From the NCBI GenBank assembly GCA_020744225.1, contig JAGMWG010000001.1, forward strand, positions 434,001 to 498,000: a stretch of 64,000 nt of DNA. Direction: 5' to 3'. Below the pieces are notes generated by a model. That model saw only the letters and a program-made list of their open reading frames with translations, had not been told where the DNA came from and searched no databases. The stretch comes from Paraphoma chrysanthemicola. Its lineage: Eukaryota > Ascomycota > Dothideomycetes > Pleosporales > Phaeosphaeriaceae. The position numbers were made by a program, and so were the translations under genes. Shown one piece after another: positions 25,501 through 35,901 of the stretch (the stretch's first letter is position 1; each line of letters opens with the position of its first letter).

Positions 25501-26041
25501 CTACACCTTTTTCTCTTCCTTCTCCTTCTTGCCGAAAGTATACGCGAGTCCGCACCCCACGATATTGACTGCGCAAAGCGCTAGTGAACCTCCTCTGACG
25601 ACTCCCCTTACAGTGAACTTGTTCTTGATACCCTGTGGATGCTCAGCTTTCAACATGAAAATCTATATGGTCGACATTTACCTGTCTCCGCCTGAGGGCT
25701 AGCAGAGCATATAGTCCACTCCACGCTGCTGTAATACCGGCCGCATCACTTTTGTAGCCGTTTAAATTGAGGTAAGAGGAGAACAATAGAATCGGAGGAA
25801 AGAGCATAGGAAGTGGCTGAAAGGGTCGAGCATGCTGAGCCGTAATCAACGTTGCCAGAAGCGTTGGTGGAACCGAATTCTCTGGGTTCCATTAGCAACA
25901 GCCTTTGTACATGCAGTCGACATGGCAAGGATGCGAGCACGTGAGACCGCATGTCGGGTTCAATCGTGGGAGCCACTGAAACATACCTCCCCAGTCTCGC
26001 AACGATTGCAACGCAGATTGCTTTGCGGGTTCGGTAGCCAT
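25501..26041 (-). CDS. AIM19-like: AIM19-like small mitochondrial membrane protein
   Basis: Three exons (26041-25987, 25881-25682, 25632-25501; introns 105 and 49 nt) encode 128 aa. None of the exons stands out alone, and the model rests on clean phases, a TGCTAATG branch site in intron 1, and the continuous protein MATEPAKQSALQ...HARPFQPLPMLFPPILL. A core follows with GITAAWSGLYALLALRRRQ, then FTVRGVVRGGSLALC and a Lys/Glu-rich end. Two or three hydrophobic spans are visible. The ...GITAAWSGLY...R-G pattern resembles yeast Aim19 (altered inheritance of mitochondria), an uncharacterised inner-membrane protein; that assignment is inference from pattern. It is divergent from HLJ1 with a 351 bp shared promoter. 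Confidence 0.72.
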
Positions 26042-26392
26042 GATGTCGGTGTCTGGTGCGCAAGGAATATGAAGGTTGAGGAGTGAATGAGGTAGATCTG
26101 GCGCACACAGGCGCAAGCAGAGAGTTGCGTTGCTAAGTTAATGACGTTCCTTAGCGCGGAATCCCGGCCCTGCATGTGGAAAGTGGCCTCGACGTCGAGA
26201 AGCCGACCCATACCACAAGCCCGATAACTCGTCCGCCCAGCCGTCCGCCAACACGCCCGCCCACACACCCAGCTATCTCACAGCGATCCCCATTCATCGT
26301 TGGATAAACCCGGTCCGTCCACAGATAATCGCGGCCCCCGCGCGGCAAGCCCACTCATTGCGCGACCCCTCTCGGACGCATATCACACAACC
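26042..26392. promoter_or_regulatory. divergent AIM19-like/HLJ1 promoter
   Basis: This 351 bp gap lies between two divergent genes. It contains CCCGCC/CCGCCC repeats around 26230-26270 but no TATA box that I can defend. Confidence 0.4.
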
Positions 26393-27516
26393 ATGTCTGG
26401 CAAAGCGAGCGGCGCGCAACCGCAAGCCAACGGCGACGCAAAGAATCGCCAGCACCACGACGGTAGCTCGGGCCGGGCCTTCACAGTCGAGCAGAAGGCC
26501 GCCGTAGTCCGAATCAAAAGATGCTCACCAACGGCCTACTACGAGATTCTGGGCCTCGAGTCGGTCAAAACAACGTGTTCAGACTCGGACATCAAAAAAG
26601 CCTATCGCAAACTGTCGCTCCTGACGCATCCGGACAAGAACGGCTACGACGGTGCGGATGATGCGTTCAAGCTGGTCAGCAAGGCTTTTCAGGTGTTGAG
26701 CGATCCCGATAAGAAGAAGAAGTTCGATGCATATGGCGGGGACCCCGACGCCAGATTCAATCCGGCAACAGCGGGTGGTGGAGGAGGTGCGAGCCCGTTC
26801 AGCGGTGGAGGATTCCAGAGAGGTGGTGGATTCCAAGAAGAAATGACGCCCGAGGAGCTGTTCCGACAATTCTTTGGTGGTGCATTTGGCGGACCGTTTG
26901 GTACGTACAGCCTCTCTATATCACCAACACAGCTAGCAATAGGAAAAAGACTAACGCGCGAGTAGGCGGCATGGACACGGGCCCAGGCTTCGTCTTCAAC
27001 ATTGGCGGCGGCCCTGGCGTACGCGTTCACCAGTTCGGCGGAGGCGCACCACGTAGACGTCCCGGCACCGCACAACCACCCGGTAGCGAACAGCAGCCCT
27101 CGCTCTCCTCCACATTGTCGAACCTCTTGCCACTTCTCTTCCTCTTCGTCCTCCCTCTTCTCTCCTCACTCTTCAGCTCATCTTCAACCGCCGCCGGGCC
27201 GGCATTCGTCTTTGAGAACCCAAAACATCCAAAGACAAAAGAGCGTATATCAAACCGTTTCAAGGTGCGCTATTTCGTCGACCCGCGTGACGTACACGAA
27301 TACAACCCGAAGAAATGGCGGAAACTGGATGAAGAGGCCGAGAGCCACTACGTACATGAAGTCAACGTGCGATGTCAGAATGAGCGTTATCAGCAGAGGA
27401 AAGCGATGGAAGATGCGCAAGGGTGGTTTTACGTTGATCAAGATGCCATGGACCGCGCGCGGCATATGGAGTTGAAGAATTGTCAGAAGCTGAAGAACAT
27501 GGGCTTCCCTGTTTGA
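26393..27516 (+). CDS. HLJ1: ER membrane J-protein (DNAJB12/HLJ1 type)
   Basis: Two exons (26393-26900, 26966-27516; 65-nt intron with CTAAC branch) encode 352 aa. The J-domain spans about 46-115 with the HPD tripeptide at 79-81. A Gly/Phe-rich linker follows (GGGGGASPFSGGGFQ, EELFRQFFGG). A single hydrophobic span, LLPLLFLFVLPLLSSLF, comes next. The C-terminal DUF1977 region contains KTKERISNRFKVRYFVDP and the ELKNCQKLKNMGFPV end. This order defines the DNAJB12/B14/Hlj1 group of tail-region ER J-proteins that recruit cytosolic Hsp70 for ER-associated degradation of membrane proteins, which suits its proximity to UFD2, although the two need not be co-regulated. An in-frame extension to 26300 has no ATG and is excluded. 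Confidence 0.92.
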
Positions 27517-27820
27517 TGCTATTTTGCGGTTGTCGTTGTATAGAGGAAGCCTCACGCTGGGTCTTGTTGATAAGCGCTTGAATTGGATTTCATGTCAGGC
27601 ACGGCGTACTGGGTGTTCATCAGCAAAGGCTGCATGCTCGGAGCATACTTGGTGGAGCGAAGTTATTGTTCTTGTCTCATATCCAAATTCACGCCCGCCC
27701 TAACGCCGTCTTTCTACTGCACCTTAATATGTCCGATGGGACGATCCTAAAGGCTTTCGCATGTTCCATGCCTTGCACACATATCATACATTTACATCTG
27801 TTTCGCCACCGCCAACGCGC
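27517..27820. other. short convergent intergenic region
   Basis: This 304 bp between HLJ1 and the haem lyase holds both 3' ends. No gene is seen. Confidence 0.45.
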
Positions 27821-28606
27821 CTATAACCCCCAATACCTCTGCACTCTCATCTTCCACCCTTCGAAGCTATTCAGCTTCGGCCGTACATCCAGGAAGAAAT
27901 TCAACTCCTTTCCCGGCACCTTCTCATCCTTGCCCGCATAAAAGTCAATCACGTATTCCACCTTGGTCCCGCAGCGGTCCACGACCCAGTCGTGGCGATC
28001 AAAAGGCGGTTGATAGCCCATGAAGGATTTCCACCTCGCCCGCGGCGTCAGACTTGTGCTCAGGCCGCTGAAACTTGCGAGCTTTGGCCCTCCGCACGAG
28101 TCTGACCGCCCCGCCTCCCACTTCTTGATCTCGTACCATGCGCGCTCGTTGACGGCGTTGTGGATGGGTACAATGGTCTTCATGTCTGTCTCGTTGGGGT
28201 CGTACGACTTGCGTCGCATGGCCTCGAAGAACATTTGCTCCGAGGGATAGATCCAATTACCCGTCTTCTTGTCGCTGCCCGTGTCGCGCTCATTGTTGGC
28301 GGGGCGCGAGGTCGGAAGGTCGGGGAGGGCGCGGGGGATTGTGCTGACCTCGCGGTCGGTGCCGAGGCGGAGATGCGAGAGGAGGCCGGCAGAGGTCGGT
28401 GCCGGGTTCTGGTCGAGTGTCGACGAGTCGCAGGACTCTTGGACGGGCGATTGCTGTTGTGAGGATGGTGGTGGCGTTGGTGGTGCAGGCGTGCTGCTGT
28501 GCGGGTTTGCAGACTGCGTGCCACTGGCGCGGGCCTGTGCGAGCCATGCCTCGCGCGTCTTATGGTCTACGGGGCAGGCCGCTGCTGGGTCGTCTTGGGA
28601 GGACAT
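27821..28606 (-). CDS. CYC3-like: holocytochrome c-type synthase (cytochrome haem lyase)
   Basis: This is a single-exon gene of 261 aa from the ATG at 28606; the upstream in-frame extension lacks an ATG. An N-terminal CPV motif (haem-regulatory CP type) is followed by a Pro/Ser/Gln-rich linker (about 35-115). The family core then begins with NWIYPSEQMFFEAMRRK, followed by DMKTIVPIHNAVNERAWYEI, which contains the His that ligates haem, then PRARWKSFMGY and DRHDWVVDRCG...YVIDFYAG. The enzyme attaches haem covalently to apocytochrome c (or c1) in the mitochondrial intermembrane space. Cyc3 and Cyt2 paralogues cannot be told apart reliably by eye. It is divergent from MVD1 over 237 bp. Confidence 0.92.
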   Translation of the reverse strand: MSSQDDPAAACPVDHKTREAWLAQARASGTQSANPHSSTPAPPTPPPSSQQQSPVQESCDSSTLDQNPAPTSAGLLSHLRLGTDREVSTIPRALPDLPTSRPANNERDTGSDKKTGNWIYPSEQMFFEAMRRKSYDPNETDMKTIVPIHNAVNERAWYEIKKWEAGRSDSCGGPKLASFSGLSTSLTPRARWKSFMGYQPPFDRHDWVVDRCGTKVEYVIDFYAGKDEKVPGKELNFFLDVRPKLNSFEGWKMRVQRYWGL

Positions 28607-28707
28607 GTTCGCGACTTTGCAAATGGGAATCGCCGCGATGGCGGAGGTGACGGCAATGCGCAACTAAAATGCTGCGCTCAGGCCAGCGCGGAGAGCGATG
28701 GCATATG

Positions 28708-28712
28708 ATTGG
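28708..28712 (-). promoter_or_regulatory. CCAAT box between CYC3-like and MVD1
   Basis: CCAAT on the minus strand (ATTGG on plus), 96-100 bp upstream of the haem-lyase ATG. A second copy lies at 28795-28799. The fungal HAP/CCAAT-binding complex regulates respiratory, haem and sterol genes, so binding is plausible but untested. Confidence 0.4.
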
Positions 28713-28794
28713 GCAGAGGCGGACTACAATGCTTTTGGTTGGAGCCCTTTCACCGCTTCAGAACCCTGCATAAACGACTTCACCCCACCAAACA

Positions 28795-28799
28795 ATTGG
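28795..28799 (-). promoter_or_regulatory. second CCAAT box in CYC3-like/MVD1 promoter
   Basis: CCAAT on the minus strand, 45 bp upstream of the MVD1 ATG. Two copies in a 237 bp divergent promoter of a haem and a sterol-pathway gene form a reasonable HAP-complex candidate. A five-base motif also occurs by chance. Confidence 0.35.
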
Positions 28800-28843
28800 A
28801 CCGATCCCCCTTGTGTTTTTGCACACACACCTCGTCCTCCAAC

Positions 28844-30040
28844 ATGTCCGACATTTACCGCGCCAGCACCACTGCGCCCGTCAACATTGCCGTCATCAAG
28901 TACTGGGGCAAACGCGACCCAAAGCTCAACCTACCCACCAACTCGTCGCTCAGCGTCACGCTCTCGCAGGCGGACCTCCGCACTCACACTACGGCATCGT
29001 GCTCCAGCAGCTACCCGCAGCAGGACTCTCTACTTCTCAATGGCCAATCGCAAGATGTCTCTGGTGCCCGCACACAGGCATGCTTCAGAGAACTCCGAGC
29101 CTTGAGGAAGGAATTGGAGGGGCAGGACTCAAGCTTGCCCAAGCTCGCTGATCTGCCTCTACGCATCGTGTCGGAAAACAACTTCCCCACGGCTGCGGGT
29201 CTCGCCAGCTCAGCAGCCGGCTTCGCTGCTCTGGTTCGTGCTATCGCCAACCTCTATAAGCTTCCCACCTCGCCCACCGATCTCTCCCGCATTGCTCGAC
29301 AGGGCTCGGGCTCTGCATGCAGGTCTCTGTTTGGCGGCTACGTAGGCTGGGAACAGGGCACTGCTCAGGATGGAAGCGACAGTCTGGCGTTCCAAGTCGC
29401 CCCTGCGAGCCACTGGCCCAACATGCGCGCTGTCATCCTCGTTGTTAGCGCCGCAAAGAAGGGCGTCTCAAGTACGACGGGCATGCAGACGACCGTTGCG
29501 ACGTCATCCTTGTTCAAGTCGAGAGCGACGGAGACGGTGCCGAGGCGAATGAAGGAGATGCAAGAGGCCATCAAGAACAAGGACTTTGAGACGTTTGGAA
29601 AAGTGACCATGATGGATAGCAACTCATTCCATGCGACATGTCTGGACACTTTCCCACCAATCTTCTACCTGAACGACGTCTCCCGCGCGGCCATAAAGAT
29701 TGTCGAATCCATCAATGCTGCGGCCGGCAAGATCATCGCTGCATATACCTTTGATGCGGGTCCCAATGCCGTTGTATACTATCTCGAGGAGAACGAGCGC
29801 GCTGTAGCAGGTCTCTTCAAGACCATATTGAGCGACAAAGATGGATGGCAGGGCACAAGGGGTAGTGCTGTACAAGCCAGTGCCGATGCTTTGGAGCTTG
29901 TAAAAGGAGAGGCAGGCCCGGCCATTGCACACTTGGAAGAGGGTGTCAGCAGGGTCATCTTGACTGGTGTGGGTGAAGGACCTGGGGAGACGGAGGAAAG
30001 CCTCATTGACGAGAAGGGCGAGCCCATCATCAATGCATAG
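28844..30040 (+). CDS. MVD1/ERG19: diphosphomevalonate decarboxylase
   Basis: This is a single exon of 398 aa, the usual family length. The ATG at 28844 precedes SDIYRASTTAPVNIAVIKYWGKRD, the strongly conserved start of this enzyme. Further GHMP-kinase-fold signatures are present: LPTNSSLSVTL, the phosphate-binding loop ASSAAGFAAL, and the catalytic-region SACRSLFGGYVGWEQG. Also present are SSTTGMQTTVATS and the late FDAGPNAVVYY segment. It converts mevalonate 5-diphosphate to isopentenyl diphosphate with ATP, the last step of the mevalonate route feeding sterols, dolichol, ubiquinone and the prenyl groups needed by proteins such as RHO1. The frame extends upstream to 28709 only through a TTG. 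Confidence 0.97.
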   Translation: MSDIYRASTTAPVNIAVIKYWGKRDPKLNLPTNSSLSVTLSQADLRTHTTASCSSSYPQQDSLLLNGQSQDVSGARTQACFRELRALRKELEGQDSSLPKLADLPLRIVSENNFPTAAGLASSAAGFAALVRAIANLYKLPTSPTDLSRIARQGSGSACRSLFGGYVGWEQGTAQDGSDSLAFQVAPASHWPNMRAVILVVSAAKKGVSSTTGMQTTVATSSLFKSRATETVPRRMKEMQEAIKNKDFETFGKVTMMDSNSFHATCLDTFPPIFYLNDVSRAAIKIVESINAAAGKIIAAYTFDAGPNAVVYYLEENERAVAGLFKTILSDKDGWQGTRGSAVQASADALELVKGEAGPAIAHLEEGVSRVILTGVGEGPGETEESLIDEKGEPIINA

Positions 30041-30310
30041 TAGACAGTTCTGGAAGCGATACGGGGTCGAGACAAGGAGGGGGGGGAGGGGGGATACAAT
30101 TCGGCGAGTTGTTAATGCCAGCTGCAAGTGATACCAATAAAGGAGGCTCATATATCAGCAAGAAGTGTTTTGATATGTGTCGCGACTGCCAAAATATAAA
30201 GACAACGACTTGGACTACTGAGTAACACGAAACGCCACGGCGCCATGGTATAAGAAGCCCCCAATGTACAATGCTATGGAGAACAAGATGCAGACGTGCA
30301 CATGTCCAAA

Positions 30311-31175
30311 TTAGTCCAGGACTACTGCCAGGATGATGATTACGAGAACAATGGCGAGGATGAGCAGCAAAATGCAGGCCTTGCTCCGCGCGCTCTTCTG
30401 GTAATTGCTTGCCTGCTTCAGGTTCACGTGGGCGCCCCGCGAGGCATCGTGCGTGACCTCGACATTCTCTTCGATGATGTCCAGTTGCGCGCCCTGCTCG
30501 TGCACCATGTGGGCAACGTCTCGAAACAGCTCGTTCAATTCGCCGACGCTCTGCTCAATGTTGCGAATCTCCGACTCACGCTCGATGATGAGGGATTCTT
30601 GGAAATCGACTTCCTCCTGGTTTGCCAGCCGCAGCTGCTCCTGCTCTTGCTGCTGGCCAAAGTCTCCCCCTCGTTCCTCGCTTGGCGACTGTGCGTCCAG
30701 GGCTGCGCGGGCGGCTTGTGCGGAGGCCTTTTCTTTCTCGAGGGCGACTTTTTGCAGCTGCTGAAACTCGGTGAGGGAGGCTCTAAACTCGCGCTGGAGC
30801 TTGGACTGTGTGAACTTCTGCGAGGGCTGCTGTTCGTTAGCCGCGACTACTCTCCGCGTATATGATGGAGATGCATACCCCGACATCGGGCCAGGTGGTG
30901 ATCTTCTTCACGCCCTCTCCAATCTCTTTGAACTTTTCTGACGTCTCCTCGACCGTCGTCTTGACCCGCTCGCGCACGCGGGCAGTCTCGTGCTTGGAGC
31001 CCAGCTTGGCGATCTCGGTTGATAAGCGCGCGACATTGCGGGTGAGGGCGAAGAGGTCGTCGGAGAGTTTGTTGGCAAAGTCGCGGAACTCTGGATCATC
31101 GGCATACTGCGGGTCGTCCTCGCGCCGCCAGGTGGTGGGTTGCGACTCGAGGTTGTTGGAGTGCTGGAAGGACAT
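30311..31175 (-). CDS. PEP12: endosomal t-SNARE (syntaxin) Pep12 type
   Basis: Two exons (31175-30879, 30829-30311; 49-nt phase-0 intron with GCTAAC branch) encode 271 aa. An N-terminal three-helix Habc-type region (about 25-130) is followed by a Glu/Gln-rich linker. The Qa-SNARE helix comes next (about 175-235; IIERESEIRNIEQSVGELNE, then FRDVAHMVHEQGAQLDIIEEN), and the C-terminal anchor is ACILLLILAIVLVIIILAVV. This is the syntaxin layout, closest in length and SNARE sequence to Pep12/syntaxin 7, which fuses Golgi-derived vesicles with late endosomes and vacuole. That is the same route served by CCZ1 and SCY1 elsewhere in the window. It is divergent from NDC1. Confidence 0.9.
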
Positions 31176-31605
31176 GCTGCGCGACCACCGGGTGTTGTGT
31201 TGCAGCGCGTGGGCCCGTGGACAATGCGATAGCGGCGGGTTCGAGAGACGGGATATGGGTATGCGACCAGAGTTGGCGAGATGTGGAAGCCTGGAAAGCG
31301 TGTGCCTGGCGTGGGGGATGCAGTCACCTGGCGGGAGGTTGGCTGCCGGCTGCTGGGCGAGGCGAGGCGAGGGCGGCGATGACGAAGCCGCGCCTACACT
31401 TGGCGGCCGGGGAAGCTAGGTTAAGCTAGTGGCTCGGGCGTGTTTGTTTGCAAAAGCGAGGCCGGGCTTTCAACGTTCAACGCGACTTTGTCCCCCTCCT
31501 TTGTGAGCACCGTCAGGTCCTTGTACATTCCTTTGCAGACCATGAACTAAAGCACCCCCGCTCCCACCTTTCTCGCTCTACACCGCTACGGTACCCCACC
31601 CAACC
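31176..31605. promoter_or_regulatory. divergent PEP12/NDC1 promoter
   Basis: This 430 bp gap is GC-rich in its first half (GGCGAGGCGAGGGCGGCG-like sequence near 31360), followed by a C/T-rich stretch before the NDC1 ATG. No specific element is assigned. Confidence 0.4.
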
Positions 31606-33643
31606 ATGGCTCTGTCACCGCTCGGGGTGCATGTCCGCCCATACCGCGACTACCTGACGCCAGCGCTGCACCGGAGGTTCAGCAAAGCAAGCCGATATAC
31701 ACTGCTGCTTTGCTATGTCACGGCCTGTGTGATGGGAGAGTGGGACAACCGTGAGTCGGCCAGCTAGATAGCCCACAGCCGACCGCCTACTGACAAGCGC
31801 TGCGCAGCACTCTGGCTATGGTTCCCCATTGGCCCCACGGGCATCCGCACCCTCCTCCTCTTCCTGCCCGCCCTCGTCATATACGTCCTCCGCGTCGCGC
31901 AATGGCACGTTGGCCAGCGCCAGACCTTGACACGCGCCGAAACGTTCAACAAGTACTTTTCCCGCAAATCGACGCTCCTGACCCTCGTCTTCTATGCATT
32001 CTCAGCCTGGCTGTACGGCGAAGTCTACATCTGGTCACGGACGAGTGCGAGCAAACTGGGCTTCACGGATATCGGACGTGCCCACGAGCGGCTGAAGCTC
32101 AACGAGCGGCCCCTGTTCTTGCGGTTCCTGTTCCTCGTTCTTGCCGTCGTGCAGACTGGCTTCCACCTTTGGGACGACTACGACTCGATTGACGTGCCGG
32201 CCATGAAACCCAAGAAGAGCGCTGACGATGCTACGGTTGCAAGCCCCGTACGTCGAACGTCTAAGCCAAGGCAAATTCTCTTCGCAAAGCTTCCTAGCAT
32301 GGTCGCTACTTCTGGCACTCTCAGTGTGACCTCGCTGCTTGTAGGGACCATATTCTACTTCATTGGGCCACGCAGCCTCATCTGGGACTACTACTACAGC
32401 TTCAATCGCTACTTCATTAGCCTCTCAAAGACCTCCCGGCCCACCGGTCTTGCGCCGTTCATGCCGCTCGTTTTCGGCTTCGCCGCAGAGGGTACAATGT
32501 TGGTCCTCTTGTGGCAGTTTGTCAACAGGGCATTCGACCTCTACATCGCCCAGGAACCTCTGAAAAATGATCAGCCCATAACTGCTGATTCGAAAGATCC
32601 GAACGGGACTCTGTTAAATGGTCTAAAGTCGAAAAAGGATGCCGTTAGGGTAAGTCTTCGTCCAGTCACTGCAATCGGAGTCTCATGCTAACTTACATTT
32701 CCAGGCAATCGCATTTTGGGAGCTCGCTCTAATTACCGATTCTTTCCCTGATCGCCGCAAGACCGTCTATGGTGAGCTCGAGCGTAAAAAAGCGCCAACA
32801 TTCCAGCAAGTGACAGATACATGTCTTGGCGAGGTTAAGCTTCTCATCGAGCGCTTGAGTATCGGCCTTGACCCAAGCTACAGCCCTAAAGTTTCAACCG
32901 ATTCACAGAATTTCCCAGTCCCAGTAAACCTCGTACCACAGATAACGCAGCCACTGAAGACGGACAAGCAAATCGTTGCACTGGCACCCAAGCCGACTTC
33001 ACACTGGGAACAGCTTGAGGCGACGACGGCTGGGCTTGCCAAGTCTCACAGTTCACCTGGGAACGCGCAGCAAGCTTATGGTCGCGAAGCCATCAACAAA
33101 GGCAAGAAAAAGGCCAAGGAAGGCGCATATCAAGCCGAATCTTTGATCTCAACATACTGGAACTGGATCGTCTCGTCGTGGCTTGGCTATCCGTTCCGTC
33201 AATCTCTACAGCGCACCGCAAGCCTTGTCGTTCTTGGTGCGCCATATTCCCGCTCATCCCTCATTTGCAACGCAACAACCGCTCTCACCAATCTTGCATC
33301 TTTCTCTCTCAAGCAAGATGAACTTGGCCGGTTCCACGAAGGTGTACCGCAGATCATCCGCACATTCACCATGGCTATACAGAAACTAGACGAATACATG
33401 GCCAAGACTGAGATCCATTGGAGCGACTTCGAAACCCTAAAGAAACCCGAGGCAGACCGGCGAAAAGTGCCACAGGTGGATGAAGTTCGAGAGTGCCTGC
33501 GTGAAGGGCTTGAGAGGATTCTGGGTAGCTTTAATGAATTTCTTGGTGGAATGGGGCTTAGCAAGTTAGAAGCCATGGAAGCAAAGAAGGCTATCGGGAC
33601 GCCAAAGGGCCCAGAAATGCTACAGACAGCAGCAGCCAAATAA
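31606..33643 (+). CDS. NDC1: nucleoporin NDC1 (pore membrane protein)
   Basis: Three exons (31606-31750, 31808-32649, 32705-33643; introns 57 and 55 nt) encode 641 aa. The N-terminal half carries about six hydrophobic segments typical of the Ndc1/Nup family, with the conserved RPYRDYLTPALHRRFS opening, LTRAETFNKYFS, and the RSLIWDYYYSFNRYFISLSK block. The C-terminal half is soluble and includes AIAFWELALITDSFPDRRKT, a Lys-rich patch (NKGKKKAKEG) and the amphipathic end EFLGGMGLSKLEA. Ndc1 anchors the nuclear pore complex and, in fungi, the spindle pole body in the nuclear envelope. Exon 1 ends phase 1 within the Pro preceding LWLWFPIGP. Confidence 0.92.
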
Positions 33644-35901
33644 AACGGCTCTGTCCAACTTTAAGATATCATGCAAACAAAGTTTTCAATTTCAACACAC
33701 AATGAAAATGTCCGTGGTATGTACAGAGAGGTTTATGTCTAAGTCAACTACTACTTTCATACACGAGTTTCACCCAACGCTGCCAGCACGCGATCAAAGC
33801 GGAATGGCAAAGAATAATCCCCATTCGGGCAGGTCTTCCCTGCATGGCAAGACATCATCTGGCGGCCTTGCGCCAAACTTTCTCCCTGGCCGGGAATGTT
33901 GGCCAAGGGAGACGTCGGTACCGGACAAGTTGCCTGCAGTCCCCGTCAGTCAGAATGAACACACCAACGACAGGGTGCAGTCTGGTAAGTAACTCCACTT
34001 GAACATGTCCGGTCAGACACACCTGAGGGCCGTCGTGCGCACGTGTGTAGGGCTCTTGCTCAAACTCTATAATGCATTGAAGATCTTTTAATCACTTCAT
34101 GCGCGCATTGTGATTAGAACTATGCTAACACTATAGGAGATTTCGCACTGCATATATGTCACTATGTGCATGCTGCAAACGAAATGTCCTATTGAGAGTT
34201 TCAATGCGCAGTACTTGGGCCTGAGATTGTCAGTTCGGGTCGTCGAGCAAAGCTCATGCGAAGGCACTGACTGGTGGACGAGTCATATGGGGCTCAACAT
34301 CACGTTGGAGCATTGCTCAGCATGTTCCTCGATAACAAATCAAGCCATATAAAGGCGGTAAGATTTCTAATCTCAAGTGAAATCTGATTCAGTTTTGTTG
34401 GCGACTCTTTGCATTCTTGCCCAGCACTGAACAGATATTGTGCGCCACAACGTGCTCACTCTGGCGCCGTCTCGCCTTTGCTGACAAGTGCGCTTGTCAT
34501 GCTGTTACCTACCGCTGGCTACAACGCAAGGTTTGTCAAGCTACATTTGCCACAATGCCCGTGATCATGGTCACGCGAGGATACCAGGCCCTTGGTCGTG
34601 TCCCCTGGGCGGCGGTGACATGTCCGCTTGAGTCAGTGGCAGTGACAGTGCCCGCGAAAGGAACCGAACGACATACTTTCCAAAGCTTCCACGAACGCTC
34701 CGAGGTCCCAAGTCTGATCGTGGCAAATGCTCGGACCACTGAATGCGTGATGCTAATCATCGATAGGATCTGACCATAATCTAATTAGACTTCGCCATCG
34801 GTATCAGTATGAGGTCCGTCTCGGCTTGATACATTGTGATGTTCGAAGCAGCCTTGCAGTTTCAGGGCACCGAGAACCCACAATTGGCATAGCATTTGTT
34901 CTACCGTAGACGCCAGCACGCGCGTTGAGGGCCCTAGAGTCGTAGCGCGTCGTGTACCAGCAACGCAACCTAAGTCGTATGCCGCCCACATCCATCCGGA
35001 GGGGGATGACGTTCCTAACACTTCATGTCCGAGCGACCCGGAGATACGGAAAGTCTGACGGAGGTCGTGCCGAGGTGTTTGTGACTGGGTCATACGAGAA
35101 GTAAAGTTGGTTGAGCACTGCGCCACTGGAACCCAATCTCAAAGGTTTCCGAGGCATGCGCGAGCACTGTAGCCGATGGAGCAAACTCTATCAAACGCAT
35201 GCAACCATGGATCCAGCAGCCTGGAGGACGCAGACCCTGAGTTGAGTCCTGTGCCACCAGCGTCACAGGTTAACATGTTCTTCTAGTACGTACTGTACCT
35301 TTGTGTCGCGTTCGATGTTGACCGAGGAGTCTAGATTAGGTTTATTAGGCGAGACGAATGACCTGCATAGCGTGCCACGCCGTTGCATTGGGTCCCCGGG
35401 AGCTTAGCGTTGGCTTCTTCACCGTGTTGGCCATTATGCTCGAGAAGTGGTGATTGGAGAGGCATCCTCGCATGGAGCGAGTAAGCTCAGAAGTATAAGT
35501 GGTTCCTTCTTGAAGCCAAAACAACGGCGAAACGTCGCGAACCAATCTCTCCCAAGTCTGAGTAACAGTCACAAAGAGGGGTAGATGGCTTCGATCTGAA
35601 GCCTTTGGGTGAGCCTCTGATATGCCGTGCGAGCGTCGCAGTGCTAAAGCTGTGCTGGCTACCCCCATTCTTGCTTCCGACTTCCCAAGTTCTGCGAAAG
35701 GGCATCGGGTCATGAACAGTTTCCAACGAGTCAAGGAATTGCAGGTCTGCCAATTGAGCACAAGAATTCCGCCCAGCTAGTGCGAAATTGTCTTACATTT
35801 ACATATTGTTACAATGGTCATTATGCATAAAGGGCTGTAGTGGGAGCCGGCAGCCTGAGCATGCCCTAGCAGTATGCGCAATCAATGGAGACGAACCGCC
35901 A
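33644..35901. other. 2.3 kb gene-poor region
   Basis: No reading frame here has a recognisable domain, and those present are short and unsupported on both strands. No terminal repeats, transposase or reverse-transcriptase motifs were seen. It could hold a non-coding transcript or decayed repeat, but nothing in the sequence shows it. Confidence 0.4.

Noticed and set aside
26300..26392. N-terminal extension of HLJ1
   Set aside because: Open in frame but begins with TTG; the first ATG is at 26393 and the extension looks like promoter sequence.
28607..28663. N-terminal extension of the haem lyase
   Set aside because: Begins with TTG, no ATG; MSSQDDPAAACPV is the natural start.
33644..35901. search for transposon or retroelement remains
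   Set aside because: No terminal repeats, integrase, transposase or reverse-transcriptase motifs could be found by eye.
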